A DNA stretch of 14,582 nucleotides, from NCBI GenBank assembly GCA_036559665.1, contig DATBSS010000380.1, positions 1 through 14,582 of the forward strand, written 5' to 3'. The DNA is from DASRBA01 sp036559665 (GTDB lineage Bacteria > Myxococcota > Myxococcia > Myxococcales > Myxococcaceae). Position 1 is the stretch's first letter; the number at the start of each line of letters is the position of its first letter. The translations under genes were made by a program, and so were the position numbers. Below are positions 1-6,691 of the stretch, in pieces. The notes under the pieces were generated by a model that was given only the letters and a program-made list of their open reading frames with translations, searched no databases and was not told where the DNA came from.

Positions 1-2
1 TG

Positions 3-284
3 CGGCGGCGGAACTTCCGGTCGGTGCTGGAGGACATCCCCGGGGTGGGAGAGGGGCGGAAGAAGGCGTTGCTCCGACACTTCGGGTCCCTGAAGCGGGT
101 GCGGAGCGCCTCCATCGAGGAGCTGGCGGCGGTGGAGGGCGTGGGGGCCTCGGTGGCGGAGCGCATCCACGGGTTCCTCCACCCGGATGACGGCGAGGAG
201 GAGGGGGCGGAGCGCGACCCGGTGCGCGAAGCGTCGCTGGAGGACGCCGCGCTCATCGAGGGAGGTCGAGAGGAATCGTCGTGA
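3..284 (+). CDS. uvrC: UvrC, excinuclease ABC subunit C (C-terminal fragment)
   Basis: This is the 3' end of a gene that begins left of the window; the frame is open from base 3 and stops at TGA 282-284. UvrC makes the dual incisions of nucleotide excision repair with UvrA and UvrB in the cytoplasm. The visible part is its C-terminal tandem helix-hairpin-helix DNA-binding region: LEDIPGVGEGRKKALLRHFG (first hairpin, IPGVG) then SIEELAAVEGVGASVAERI (second hairpin, VEGVG). The spacing and the GSLKRVRSAS linker match UvrC. After the second hairpin comes an acidic, Glu/Asp-rich tail of roughly 35 residues, longer than the short tails of many UvrC proteins and of unknown role. A GTG at 24-26 is only an internal codon, because homology runs upstream of it. 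Another HhH protein is possible but less likely. Confidence 0.85.
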   Translation, partial: RRRNFRSVLEDIPGVGEGRKKALLRHFGSLKRVRSASIEELAAVEGVGASVAERIHGFLHPDDGEEEGAERDPVREASLEDAALIEGGREESS

Positions 285-311
285 TCTTTCCGACGTCCCT
301 GGGCTTTTTCA

Positions 312-341
312 TTGCGGCGCCCCTTGCCGCTGATTTATAGC
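312..341 (+). promoter_or_regulatory. Putative sigma-70-type promoter upstream of the DUF507 gene
   Basis: TTGCGG (312-317) and TATAGC (336-341) are separated by 18 bp in a small AT-richer island (about 304-341) within otherwise very GC-rich DNA. A start site near 348 would leave a leader of about 55 nt before ATG 404, which has a GAGGGAG Shine-Dalgarno at 393-399. The same TTGC..-N18 arrangement precedes both subtilase genes. Seen by eye only. Confidence 0.4.
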
Positions 342-403
342 GGACACAGGTTTCTGCGCGGCGATCCGGGAATATTCCTCTCCGCCGGCAGTGAGGGAGC
401 TCG

Positions 404-922
404 ATGAGGCTTTATCCGAAGGTGATCCCCATCATCTCGCGCGAATGCATCCAGATCATGATGCAGGACGGGGACATCGAGGTTGAGCCAATGCGGGTGG
501 CCGACGCCGAGATGGACATGTCGGCCATCATGCGCGAGTACCTCGCCAACGAGGAGCGCGTGAACCAGGCCACCCGCGAGGCGCTGGAGCGGCGGGGGTA
601 CGACTTCTCCAAGTTCAACCAGGTGAAGCGCGAGATGGCGGACGTCCGCGGCTTCAAGATGGGGGACGAGGGGATCGAGTTCGTCATCAACCAGATGATC
701 GAGTTCCTCCTCATCAGCCGGAACGTGGAGGAGGTCTACTCGGCGGACAACGTCCTGCGGCAGAAGATCCACGTCGTGATGAAGAAGCACCTGGACGTGG
801 ACGACGAGATCGACAAGGAGGCGCGGTCCCGCCTGAAGCACCTGCAGGAAGGGACCTCGGCCTTCGACATCGAGTACAACAAGACCGTCGAGCAGATCCG
901 CCGCGCCCGCGGCTTGATCTGA
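404..922 (+). CDS. DUF507 family protein with an internal tandem duplication
   Basis: This is a 172-residue cytoplasmic, charged, mostly helical protein with no signal peptide or membrane segment. It begins MRLYPKVIPIIS, typical of DUF507, a family of unknown function common in delta-proteobacterial lineages and Aquificales. Two halves align by eye at an offset of about 86 residues. Residues 8-83 (ISRECIQIMM, D-x-E-V, REALERRGYDF, ending MADVRG) correspond to 94-170 (INQMIEFLLI, VEEV, DKEARSRLKHL, SAFD, ending IRRARG). It is therefore about twice the size of a single unit. The ATG at 404 follows a good Shine-Dalgarno (GAGGGAG, 393-399). A stem-loop lies just after the stop, so it may be transcribed alone. 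The family assignment is confident; the function is unknown. Confidence 0.85.
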   Translation: MRLYPKVIPIISRECIQIMMQDGDIEVEPMRVADAEMDMSAIMREYLANEERVNQATREALERRGYDFSKFNQVKREMADVRGFKMGDEGIEFVINQMIEFLLISRNVEEVYSADNVLRQKIHVVMKKHLDVDDEIDKEARSRLKHLQEGTSAFDIEYNKTVEQIRRARGLI

Positions 923-924
923 GC

Positions 925-952
925 GGGGGCGGGCGACCGCTCGCTGGCCCCC
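925..952 (+). terminator. Stem-loop just after the DUF507 stop, possible terminator
   Basis: GGGGGC (925-930) pairs with GCCCCC (947-952). Inside, after a 2x2 internal loop, GCGA (933-936) pairs with TCGC (941-944) around a CCGC loop. It starts two bases after the TGA at 920-922. No T-run follows, so if it ends transcription it is not a classical intrinsic terminator; it could instead stabilise the mRNA 3' end. Confidence 0.4.
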
Positions 953-1008
953 CTGCCGTGCCCTGATGTGCCTCGCCCCGCTGCCTACCTTTTGGGCGGA
1001 GGTGCACC

Positions 1009-2223
1009 ATGGGAGCAGTGCCCGCGCTGCTGCTGGCGGCCGCGTTCGCCGCCGCCCCGGCGCCTGATGCGTTCCGGTTGGATGGCCCGGCGGCGTCCGC
1101 GACGGTGGATGGAGCGCCGGCCGCGGTGGTGAGGAAGAAGGAGGCGGCGGCGCCGAGGCCGCGCCCGGAGACGCGAGAGGAGCGGCTCTCCCGGCGGCCG
1201 ACGCCCGAGGAGCTGTGGGATTCCGGGGCATCGATGATCGTGTGGAGGGAGGAGCGCGCGCCCGCGCCCGGTGGCTCCCCGACGCAGGGGAGTGCCGCGA
1301 CGAGCGGGCAGACCGGCGCTTCCGTGCCGGGTGGAGCGACGCAGGAGTCCGGCACCACTCGTGAGGGCGCATATGCCTCGCGCGAAGGCGCGTTGGGACC
1401 GGCGGAGCCAAGCGCGCCGGGTGGCGCGCAGGGGGCTGAGGCCACTCGCGAGGGCGTGTTGGGACCGGCGGAGCCGGAAGCTTCGAGCGGAGCTGCGCCG
1501 CAGGGGAGCGCGGCGGTGAGCGGACAGACCGGCGCGTCCGAGCCAGGGGCGGCGCCCATTTCGGGCGGGGCGTATACGCCCGTTGCCGCGACGGCGCCGG
1601 AGAGCATGACCCCAGGCCCGGCCGGCTCCACCGCGTACGGGCCCGCGCCGAGCGCGCCCGCCTACGGCTCGCCGCCGATCGGCCCCCAGACCATCCTCCA
1701 GCAACCTCCACCGTTGCTGGCCATCCCCGCCACGCCGCTCACCGCGCCCATCCAGTACGAGACCGGCCAGAACGGCGGCACCATCGGCAACGGCCTGATC
1801 GGCGGCGGAGGCCTCGGCGCGGCTGCCGTGTACGGCGGCTCGGGCGTCACCACCGGCATCTTCAACCAGGCCACGCCTCCACCGAGCGGCGTCTTCTCCG
1901 GCACGAGCCCCACCAGCGCACCCACGATGGCCACCCCACCGACGCCGCCGGTCCTCAACAGCGCGTCCCCGGTAGTGCCGGGCGGCGGCCCCACCGTCCT
2001 CCCACCCACGCCGCAGCCGCTCAACGCGCAACCGGCGCCCATCCCCGGCGCGACCGCCCCGGTCCCCACGCAGCTCCCGTCCCAGACGCAATTGACGCCC
2101 GGGGCGGGGGCGCCGCCCATCCAGATGCGGTCCACGCCGGCCGCCCCGGCACCGGGGATCCCTGGTTCGGCCGTTCCAGCCATCCCGGCAGCACCAGCCA
2201 CTCCCGCGGCGCCGGGCCGCTGA
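1009..2223 (+). CDS. Secreted Pro/Ala/Gly-rich low-complexity repeat protein
   Basis: This 404-residue protein has a short signal peptide (MGAVPALLLAAAFAAAPAPD), so it is probably exported. A charged stretch follows (about 42-85, with KKEAAAPRPRPETREERLSR and PTPEELW). The rest is Pro/Ala/Gly/Ser/Thr-rich and probably disordered. Residues 94-182 hold imperfect repeats: SGQTGAS-PG appears at about 99 and 171, and REGxLGPAEP at 125-134 and 147-156. Residues about 185-290 are Gly/Tyr-rich, and the last 110 are a Pro-rich tail ending AAPGR. No catalytic motif is visible. The ATG at 1009 follows a strong Shine-Dalgarno, GGAGGTG at 998-1004. The codon pattern fits its neighbours, so I take it as real despite the low complexity. 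It may be a periplasmic or surface structural protein; the role is not recognised. Confidence 0.7.
   Translation: MGAVPALLLAAAFAAAPAPDAFRLDGPAASATVDGAPAAVVRKKEAAAPRPRPETREERLSRRPTPEELWDSGASMIVWREERAPAPGGSPTQGSAATSGQTGASVPGGATQESGTTREGAYASREGALGPAEPSAPGGAQGAEATREGVLGPAEPEASSGAAPQGSAAVSGQTGASEPGAAPISGGAYTPVAATAPESMTPGPAGSTAYGPAPSAPAYGSPPIGPQTILQQPPPLLAIPATPLTAPIQYETGQNGGTIGNGLIGGGGLGAAAVYGGSGVTTGIFNQATPPPSGVFSGTSPTSAPTMATPPTPPVLNSASPVVPGGGPTVLPPTPQPLNAQPAPIPGATAPVPTQLPSQTQLTPGAGAPPIQMRSTPAAPAPGIPGSAVPAIPAAPATPAAPGR
1288..1551 (+). repeat. Interspersed imperfect repeats inside the Pro/Ala-rich gene
   Basis: Two repeat types alternate. Type A starts at 1288 and again at 1504 and encodes GSAA-x-SGQTGAS-x-PG. 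Type B lies at 1381-1409 and 1447-1475 and encodes REG(A/V)LGPAEP; its two copies differ at only 2 of 29 bases. The order is A-B-B-A. The near-identity of the B copies suggests recent duplication or slippage. Confidence 0.65.
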
Positions 2224-2243
2224 TCCCGGGCCCGCCCGGAAAA

Positions 2244-2271
2244 TTGACCGGCCGCGACCGGCCTGTAGCCT
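2244..2271 (+). promoter_or_regulatory. Putative promoter of the 131-residue orphan, possibly leaderless
   Basis: TTGACC (2244-2249), a 16-bp spacer and TAGCCT (2266-2271) lie directly before ATG 2279. The -10-like box ends 7 nt before the start codon and no Shine-Dalgarno is visible, so transcription would begin at or beside the ATG. Called by eye. Confidence 0.4.
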
Positions 2272-2278
2272 TTGCTCC

Positions 2279-2674
2279 ATGTCGCCACATGCCAGCTCGA
2301 ACCTCCGCGCGCTCCGCGCGGTCCCGGATCCGGTGCGCGACGCCATCGACCTGCTCGCACGGCGCCTGCCCAGGGACTCCGACACCCGCATGGTCCTCGA
2401 CTTCCTGGAGGACGATCTGCGCGAGGGTCTCTCGGCGATCGCCGACGTCGAGGCCCACTTCACCGACGTCCTGGACGCGCTCCGCGCCGAGGACTGCTCC
2501 GCCCAGGAGCTGCTCGCCACCGCGGAGGACCTGGAGGTGCTCCGCCGCGTCGAGTACCTCCTGAACGTCGCCGCGCAGCTCCGCCGCCGCGTTCACCAGG
2601 CAGCGCGCCGCCTCACCACTTCAGCGACCGTCTCGGGTCCTCGCCGCGGGCGCGCTTTTCGCCCGGGCGGCTGA
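2279..2674 (+). CDS. Small helical protein of unknown function
   Basis: This 131-residue cytoplasmic protein is not recognised. Residues 10-112 are rich in Leu, Ala, Glu, Asp and Arg with helical periodicity (VRDAIDLLARRL, MVLDFLEDDLREGLSAIADVEAHF, LLATAEDLEVLRRVEYLLN). They look like a bundle of three or four helices, and the single Cys is at 73. There is no signal peptide. Residues 112 to 131 form a Ser/Arg/Gly-rich basic tail that lies entirely in the region overlapping the end of the opposite-strand DUF3108 gene, so the folded part ends where that gene ends. The ATG at 2279 has no Shine-Dalgarno but sits 7 nt after a TAGCCT box. The codon pattern is strongly coding. It has no operon partner on this strand. 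Confidence 0.65.
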   Translation: MSPHASSNLRALRAVPDPVRDAIDLLARRLPRDSDTRMVLDFLEDDLREGLSAIADVEAHFTDVLDALRAEDCSAQELLATAEDLEVLRRVEYLLNVAAQLRRRVHQAARRLTTSATVSGPRRGRAFRPGG

Positions 2675-3542
2675 CCTCCCGCAGCGTCGCCCGCACCGCC
2701 CCCAGGTCGATCGTCCCCACCACCACCAGCGGCAACCGCTTCGCGTCGTCGGAGAGCCAGACGTGCACCTCCCGCCGCTGCTGCTGGTCGTCCGTCCCGA
2801 CGGCCACGCCGGAGAGATACCACGCCTCGAACTCGCCCAGGGGCAGCGAGACGTGCTCGCGCGATTCCACCTTGCCCGTCAGGCGCCAGATCCTCCGGAG
2901 CGAGAAGACGTCGAAGCACGCCTGCATGCCCACCTTCCACGGCAGCGTCCGGAGCAGGTAGATGGCCCCCGCCACGTCCAGCCCATCGCCGCCGTACCGG
3001 AGCACCGCCTTCCCGTTCCGCGGCCCGTAGATCCACTCCAGGTCCAGCGCGCGCTCGCCGGGGCGGAACCGCACCGACGACATCTTCCGCACGCCGTTCT
3101 CGGTCGCGTCCTCCAGGTACTTGAACGGCCGGAGCGTCTTCGGGTTCAGCGTGCTGGTGGCGCCGCCGGTCACCTTCCGGATCTTCGAGAACAGCGTGTT
3201 GGTCTCGGCGTCGACGCGGATGGGCAGCGTCCCGTTCTCCACCGGCCGCACGCCGATCCGGAGCTTCCCGGCCACCATCCCCAGCGCGTCCAGGTCGTAC
3301 TCCAGCGCCTCGCCCGGGACGAACGGGAAGGGCGGGCGGACCGCGGGCAGCCCGGGGCACTGCGCGTCCACCGGCATCACCGGTTCGAGCGGCTTCACCG
3401 GCCCGCCGGCCTTCACCGGCACGGAGGCCTTCACCGGCGCGCGGCGCACCGGGTTCTCCTGGGGTGGCGGGGGCGGGATCGTCACGCCCTTCACCTCCGC
3501 TCCGGCGGCGGCCAGCGCCCAGAGGACAAGCGCCGCCCTCAT
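2613..3542 (-). CDS. Exported DUF3108 protein (first copy)
   Basis: This 309-residue protein has an N-terminal signal sequence (MRAALVLWALAAAGAEV). A Pro-rich linker follows, holding a four-fold hexapeptide repeat xPV(K/M)xx at about residues 34-59. The DUF3108 domain begins near residue 75 (FPFVPGEALEYDLDALGMVAG). The family signature is clear: a W-x-S-D-D-A-K-R-x-P strand at about 262-272 followed by G-x-x-x-L-G-x-V-x-A-x-L. DUF3108 proteins are predicted periplasmic beta-rich proteins of unknown function. I chose ATG 3542 because it overlaps the TGA of the upstream DUF4091 gene as ATGA (3539-3542), which indicates translational coupling. A GTG at 3548 is an alternative giving two more residues. 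Its 3' end overlaps the convergent 131-residue gene by 62 bp. Confidence 0.85.
   Translation of the reverse strand: MRAALVLWALAAAGAEVKGVTIPPPPPQENPVRRAPVKASVPVKAGGPVKPLEPVMPVDAQCPGLPAVRPPFPFVPGEALEYDLDALGMVAGKLRIGVRPVENGTLPIRVDAETNTLFSKIRKVTGGATSTLNPKTLRPFKYLEDATENGVRKMSSVRFRPGERALDLEWIYGPRNGKAVLRYGGDGLDVAGAIYLLRTLPWKVGMQACFDVFSLRRIWRLTGKVESREHVSLPLGEFEAWYLSGVAVGTDDQQQRREVHVWLSDDAKRLPLVVVGTIDLGAVRATLREVSRPGEKRARGEDPRRSLKW
3375..3446 (-). repeat. Four tandem 18-bp units encoding a PVK hexapeptide repeat
   Basis: On the plus strand CTTCACCGGC occurs at 3393, 3411 and 3429, exactly 18 bp apart, with a diverged copy CATCACCGGT at 3375. Read on the coding (minus) strand these encode APVKAS, VPVKAG, GPVKPL and EPVMPV. 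The unit lies in the linker between the signal peptide and the DUF3108 domain, so copy number could vary without disturbing the fold. Confidence 0.75.
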
Positions 3543-5116
3543 CGCCACCGGGGCCCCGCCCGGCCGGCGGCCCTCCGGGAGAGCGCCGCGGCGATCTCCC
3601 GCCGCACGGCGTCCCAGACCGCGGGGTCAGGCTCGATCTCGTAACCCGAACGCACCAGTCTCTCCACGCACCGGCGCGCGAGCTCCGGCTCGCTCCGCGC
3701 CAGCAGCCTGAGCATCTCATAGTCCTCCAGCCCGTCCCGGATGTGCTTCAGCCGGAGCGAGGCGATGGGGCGCTCGGCGGCGCCGTTCAGCCGGTCCGCC
3801 CGGCCGGGGTACAGCAGCGTCCCATCCCCGTTGCCGCCGAACTCGTAGGCGTCGTTCCAGGGGTCCGGCCTGGTGCCGAACGCGTGCACGGTGTCGAAGT
3901 ACAGCTCGCCGTCCACCCCCTCCAGGAACGCCAGCGGGCCCATCGCCCGGTTGAGCGTCGCCGGGTGGTCGATCATGTACGACGCCCAACCGGAGTACGC
4001 GCGCTCGATCTCCGGCTTCGGCGGCGCTCCTTCGCCGCACCCGTGCGAGCTGCAGCTCTGGTACCACCACACCAGCGCTCCGGGCCGGAGCTGTTGCCGG
4101 AGCTTGGCCACGCGCATCACCGCGCGGCACGTCTGCGGCCCGGGACGGGGGAAGAAGCAGTTCAGGTTGGGCGCCAGGATGTCCGCGGCCGGCCCCAGCT
4201 GCTCGTCCCAGGGCGAGGTGACCAGCACCGGCACGCCGGCGGCGCGCGCCTCCCGGGCCTGGCGGAGCACCAGTGCCACGTCCTCGGGGCGCGGTTCGTC
4301 CTTGGCGTAGAAGAACGGCTGGACGGCGGACGGCCGGGTGGCGAAGCGGCGCACCCACGCCTCCAGCGGGCCGCGCGCGTCGATGGAGGTGAAGCGCGCG
4401 CCGGAGGGCAGGGCGCTGCCGTCGAGGAACGGCCGCAGCTCCTCGCCGCCGCCGCCGTCCATGGTGAGTCCGTGCGGGGTGAGGCGGTGGCGGAGCAGCT
4501 CGCGCGCGTAGGCCCACAGGAGCGGGCGGGCCCGTTCGGGCGGCAGGTGGTGCCCGCGCGCCACCGAGTACAGCGACAGCCCGAAGCTGTTGGGCAGCGA
4601 GGAGGTGGCGGGGATGGCGAACGGCTGCACCTCGACGGCGACCGGCACCGCCGCCGAGGGCTTCCCGCGCGCCTCCAGCGCCACCGAGCCCCGGTAGCGG
4701 CCGGGCGCGGCGCCGCCCGGGACGCAGACCTCCCCGTAGAAGACCAGCGGCCGCTCCGCCGAGGACGAGCGGTCCGCCGGGCGGTCCACCTCCACCGGCA
4801 CCAGCGGGTCCGGCCACAGCCCGGGCGCCCCCTGCGCGTTGGACGGCGTGCGGACGGGCACGAACGCCTCGCGGAAGAGGGACACCTCCAGCCGGCCGGT
4901 GGGGCCGCGCAGCGGCGCGGCGGAGACCTCCACCGCCTCCGCGGGCGGCCGGACGAGCACCTGGAACCCCTCGCACTCGCCGCGCGCCGCCAGCAGCTCC
5001 ACCGTGCCCAGCGCGGGCACCGGCGCGCCGGGCCGGACCTTCACCCACGCCGAGACGGGCGCGGCCCACGGATCCGCAGCCAGCGCCGCCGCCACCACCA
5101 TCCACCCCAGGACCAT
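3539..5116 (-). CDS. Exported DUF4091 glycoside-hydrolase-like protein
   Basis: This 525-residue protein starts at ATG 5116 with a signal peptide (MVLGWMVVAAALAADPW). Residues 22-165 form a beta-sandwich-like N-terminal region (ARGECEGFQVLVRPP, then FYGEVCVPGGAAPGRYRGSV). Residues about 175-420 resemble a TIM-barrel, with an acidic pair in FFYAKDEP (D273, E274) as a catalytic candidate and WWYQSCSSHGCGE at 350-362. The C-terminal signature of DUF4091 is strong: NGDGTLLYPG (429-438) and SLRLKHIRDGLEDYEMLRLL (453-472). Family members are presumed glycosidases; the substrate is unknown. The open frame extends upstream to 5266, but that part overlaps the CBS gene and lacks a signal peptide. The gene starts 43 bp after the CBS gene and is ATGA-coupled to the DUF3108 gene, so these look like one operon. 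Confidence 0.87.
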   Translation of the reverse strand: MVLGWMVVAAALAADPWAAPVSAWVKVRPGAPVPALGTVELLAARGECEGFQVLVRPPAEAVEVSAAPLRGPTGRLEVSLFREAFVPVRTPSNAQGAPGLWPDPLVPVEVDRPADRSSSAERPLVFYGEVCVPGGAAPGRYRGSVALEARGKPSAAVPVAVEVQPFAIPATSSLPNSFGLSLYSVARGHHLPPERARPLLWAYARELLRHRLTPHGLTMDGGGGEELRPFLDGSALPSGARFTSIDARGPLEAWVRRFATRPSAVQPFFYAKDEPRPEDVALVLRQAREARAAGVPVLVTSPWDEQLGPAADILAPNLNCFFPRPGPQTCRAVMRVAKLRQQLRPGALVWWYQSCSSHGCGEGAPPKPEIERAYSGWASYMIDHPATLNRAMGPLAFLEGVDGELYFDTVHAFGTRPDPWNDAYEFGGNGDGTLLYPGRADRLNGAAERPIASLRLKHIRDGLEDYEMLRLLARSEPELARRCVERLVRSGYEIEPDPAVWDAVRREIAAALSRRAAGRAGPRWR

Positions 5117-5159
5117 GGCCCGGGACGGTGCGCACGCCCTGGGCGGGTGCCTAGTGCTC

Positions 5160-5579
5160 CTAGTGTTCCCACTCCCTGGCCAACTCCTTCGCGTCCAGCT
5201 CCTCGATGTGCTGGCGCGACAGCCGGGCGAAGTCCGTCCCGGTGACGATCCCCACCAGTTGCCCATCCGACTTCACCACCGGGAGGCAGTGGAAGTGGCG
5301 TTCCAGCAGCCGGTCCAGCGTCGCGCGTAGCGGCGTCTCCGGCGTCACCGTGAGCACCGGCCGCGTCATCAGGTCCTTGAGCCGCGTGCTCGAGGCGGCT
5401 CCGTTCACCTGCGCGCGCAGGCAGTCCACCTTGGTGACCAGGCCGACCAGCCTTCCGCCCTCGACCACCGGCAGGTGATGGACGGCGTGCGACTGGAACA
5501 GCTTCATCGCCGTGGACAGCGGGTCCGTGAGGCGGATGACGACCGGGTGGCGGGACATGATGTCGGCGGCGGTGAGCAT
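5160..5579 (-). CDS. Protein with two CBS domains
   Basis: This 139-residue cytoplasmic protein consists of a CBS pair and little else. CBS1 covers residues 1-57 (DIMSRHPVVI, DPLSTAMKLF, HHLPVVEGGRLVGLVTKVD) and CBS2 residues 67-120 (LKDLMTRPVLTVTPETPLRA, HCLPVVKSDGQLVGIVTGTD). The paired motifs V-G-L-V-T-x-x-D and V-G-I-V-T-x-x-D are typical of Bateman modules, which bind adenosine nucleotides and sense energy state or second messengers. No enzyme, channel or helix-turn-helix domain is attached, so it probably acts through a partner protein. It lies 43 bp upstream of the secreted DUF4091 gene on the same strand; whether they are related in function is unclear. The ATG at 5579 has no good Shine-Dalgarno. 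Family call firm, role unknown. Confidence 0.9.
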   Translation of the reverse strand: MLTAADIMSRHPVVIRLTDPLSTAMKLFQSHAVHHLPVVEGGRLVGLVTKVDCLRAQVNGAASSTRLKDLMTRPVLTVTPETPLRATLDRLLERHFHCLPVVKSDGQLVGIVTGTDFARLSRQHIEELDAKELAREWEH

Positions 5580-5685
5580 GGAGCCAACTGAAGCAAGGCC
5601 CTTGCCACGTCCCCCCCTGGCCGCTCGCGCCCGCGCCGGGGCGTAGCGCCTGCGCGCCGCGCCCGCCTCCGCGCATACCCTGCGC

Positions 5686-6486
5686 CTACCGCGCAGCCAG
5701 CGTCCGGCCCTCGTGGTACCCGGTGAGCTCCGCGACGATGTTCCCGAGCAGGAACTCCGCTTCGATCCGCACCGGCACGTGCGCCGGGTCGGTGGTGAGG
5801 TACGCGAACATGTCTTTCTTCGACTGGAACTTCCCCGAGAAGTCGGTTTGCGTGCGGATCTTGTAGACCTCGCGGTCGCCCAGCGGCGTCTGCAGCGTCA
5901 TCCGCCCTTCGACCTTCGCGTGCATGACGAAGCTCTTCGCGCCGGTGAAGACGGGCACGTTGAACTCCAGGCCCTCGGCCAGCTTCTGGCTGCGCATCAG
6001 GAACGTCGCCGCCGCCACGTCCGCCGTCCCCGGCTGGACCTCGTGGGTGGACTCCTGGGGCTCCTGCCCCTCCTTCTGCTTGGTCACCGTCGCCGAACCG
6101 GACTGGTGGTCCAGCTTGATGCGCTGGCGGCGCCGCTTCCCGCCCTCGTCCGCGAACAGGTCGCTCCCGATGGAGCGCGCGGTGGCCGGGTCCCAGTAGG
6201 TCACGAACTTGTCGCGGATGGGATAGAAGGCCAGCTTCGCGTCGCTGGTGGCGACGGAGACGATGGGCAGCACGCCCTTGCCCCACTGGTTGATCTCCGT
6301 GCCCACGGTCACCGTCGCGACCCCGGCGGTCAACCCCAGGTACTGCACGCGGTAGGTCGCCTGTTCCCCGGGTCCGAAGGCGTTGGCCGCCTCCCCGGGG
6401 GCAGGGCTTCCGGGCTGGGGATCGCCCGCGAGCGCCACCACCGCGCCCGTCAGGCCGAGCATCCACACCCATGGGTTCCGGTTCAT
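5686..6486 (-). CDS. Exported DUF3108 protein (second copy)
   Basis: This 266-residue protein starts with a signal peptide (MNRNPWVWMLGLTGAVVALAGD) and a short Pro/Gly-rich linker. The DUF3108 domain begins at about residue 37 (FGPGEQATYRVQYLGLTAG, the usual entry strand F-x-x-G-E-x-x-x-Y-x-V). It ends with the family's closing strands: FAYLTTDPAHVPVRIEAEFLLGNIVAELTGY, at about 227-257. The middle is rich in Lys, Gln and Glu (114-150) and likely loops. It is diverged from the DUF3108 protein at 2613-3542 and shares mainly the family signature. Start ATG 6486 follows GAGGG, with a TAGGAT box 10 nt upstream. A 106-bp gap separates it from the CBS gene, so it may be its own transcript. DUF3108 function is unknown; periplasmic location is inferred. 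Confidence 0.87.
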   Translation of the reverse strand: MNRNPWVWMLGLTGAVVALAGDPQPGSPAPGEAANAFGPGEQATYRVQYLGLTAGVATVTVGTEINQWGKGVLPIVSVATSDAKLAFYPIRDKFVTYWDPATARSIGSDLFADEGGKRRRQRIKLDHQSGSATVTKQKEGQEPQESTHEVQPGTADVAAATFLMRSQKLAEGLEFNVPVFTGAKSFVMHAKVEGRMTLQTPLGDREVYKIRTQTDFSGKFQSKKDMFAYLTTDPAHVPVRIEAEFLLGNIVAELTGYHEGRTLAAR

Positions 6487-6496
6487 CGTGCCCTCG

Positions 6497-6502
6497 ATCC
6501 TA
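6497..6502 (-). promoter_or_regulatory. TAGGAT -10-like box before the second DUF3108 gene
   Basis: On the minus strand TAGGAT lies 10 nt before ATG 6486 and matches the TAGNNT boxes before other genes here. No TTG-type -35 is visible at 16-19 bp. A start site close to the ATG would make the GAGGG unusable or nearly so. Weak, reported for its recurrence. Confidence 0.28.
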
Positions 6503-6609
6503 AGCCAGCGAGCCGTGAAACCCCCAGATTGGAGGTCTCCATTCCGCCTACAGGCGCCGGTCTTTGGACGGACGTGCTTTGCCCGAATTCACCCACATGC
6601 GTGGAAGGC

Positions 6610-6615
6610 TACACT
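6610..6615 (+). promoter_or_regulatory. Possible -10 element for the cNMP-domain gene
   Basis: TACACT lies in the 205-bp divergent gap between the second DUF3108 gene and the cNMP gene, about 77 bp before ATG 6692. No convincing -35 is seen. The gap is less GC-rich than its surroundings (6560-6635) and also holds the short inverted repeat TGGAG-GT-CTCCA at 6530-6541. Confidence 0.25.
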
Positions 6616-6691
6616 GCATGGTGTTTTGAGCATCCCCGGCGATGGTGGATCCGTCCCGGTGTCCCGGGTCGAGCTCCGGCGCGCGTCGTTG

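Noticed and set aside
335..1711. Long minus-strand frames across the DUF507 and Pro/Ala-rich genes
   Set aside because: They are Arg/Pro/Ala-rich shadows; the plus-strand genes have Shine-Dalgarno sequences, sensible starts and, for DUF507, a known family.
5117..5266. A 50-residue N-terminal extension of the DUF4091 protein from ATG 5266
   Set aside because: It would overlap the end of the CBS gene, is Ser/Arg-rich without homology, and would bury the signal peptide that starts at ATG 5116.
6530..6541. TGGAG-GT-CTCCA inverted repeat in the divergent gap, considered as an operator
   Set aside because: The arms are only 5 bp, there is a single copy, and such repeats are frequent by chance in this composition.
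6562..6582. Possible sigma-54 promoter (GG...GC) before the cNMP gene
   Set aside because: No GG and GC pair has the required 10-bp separation with the TTGC context.
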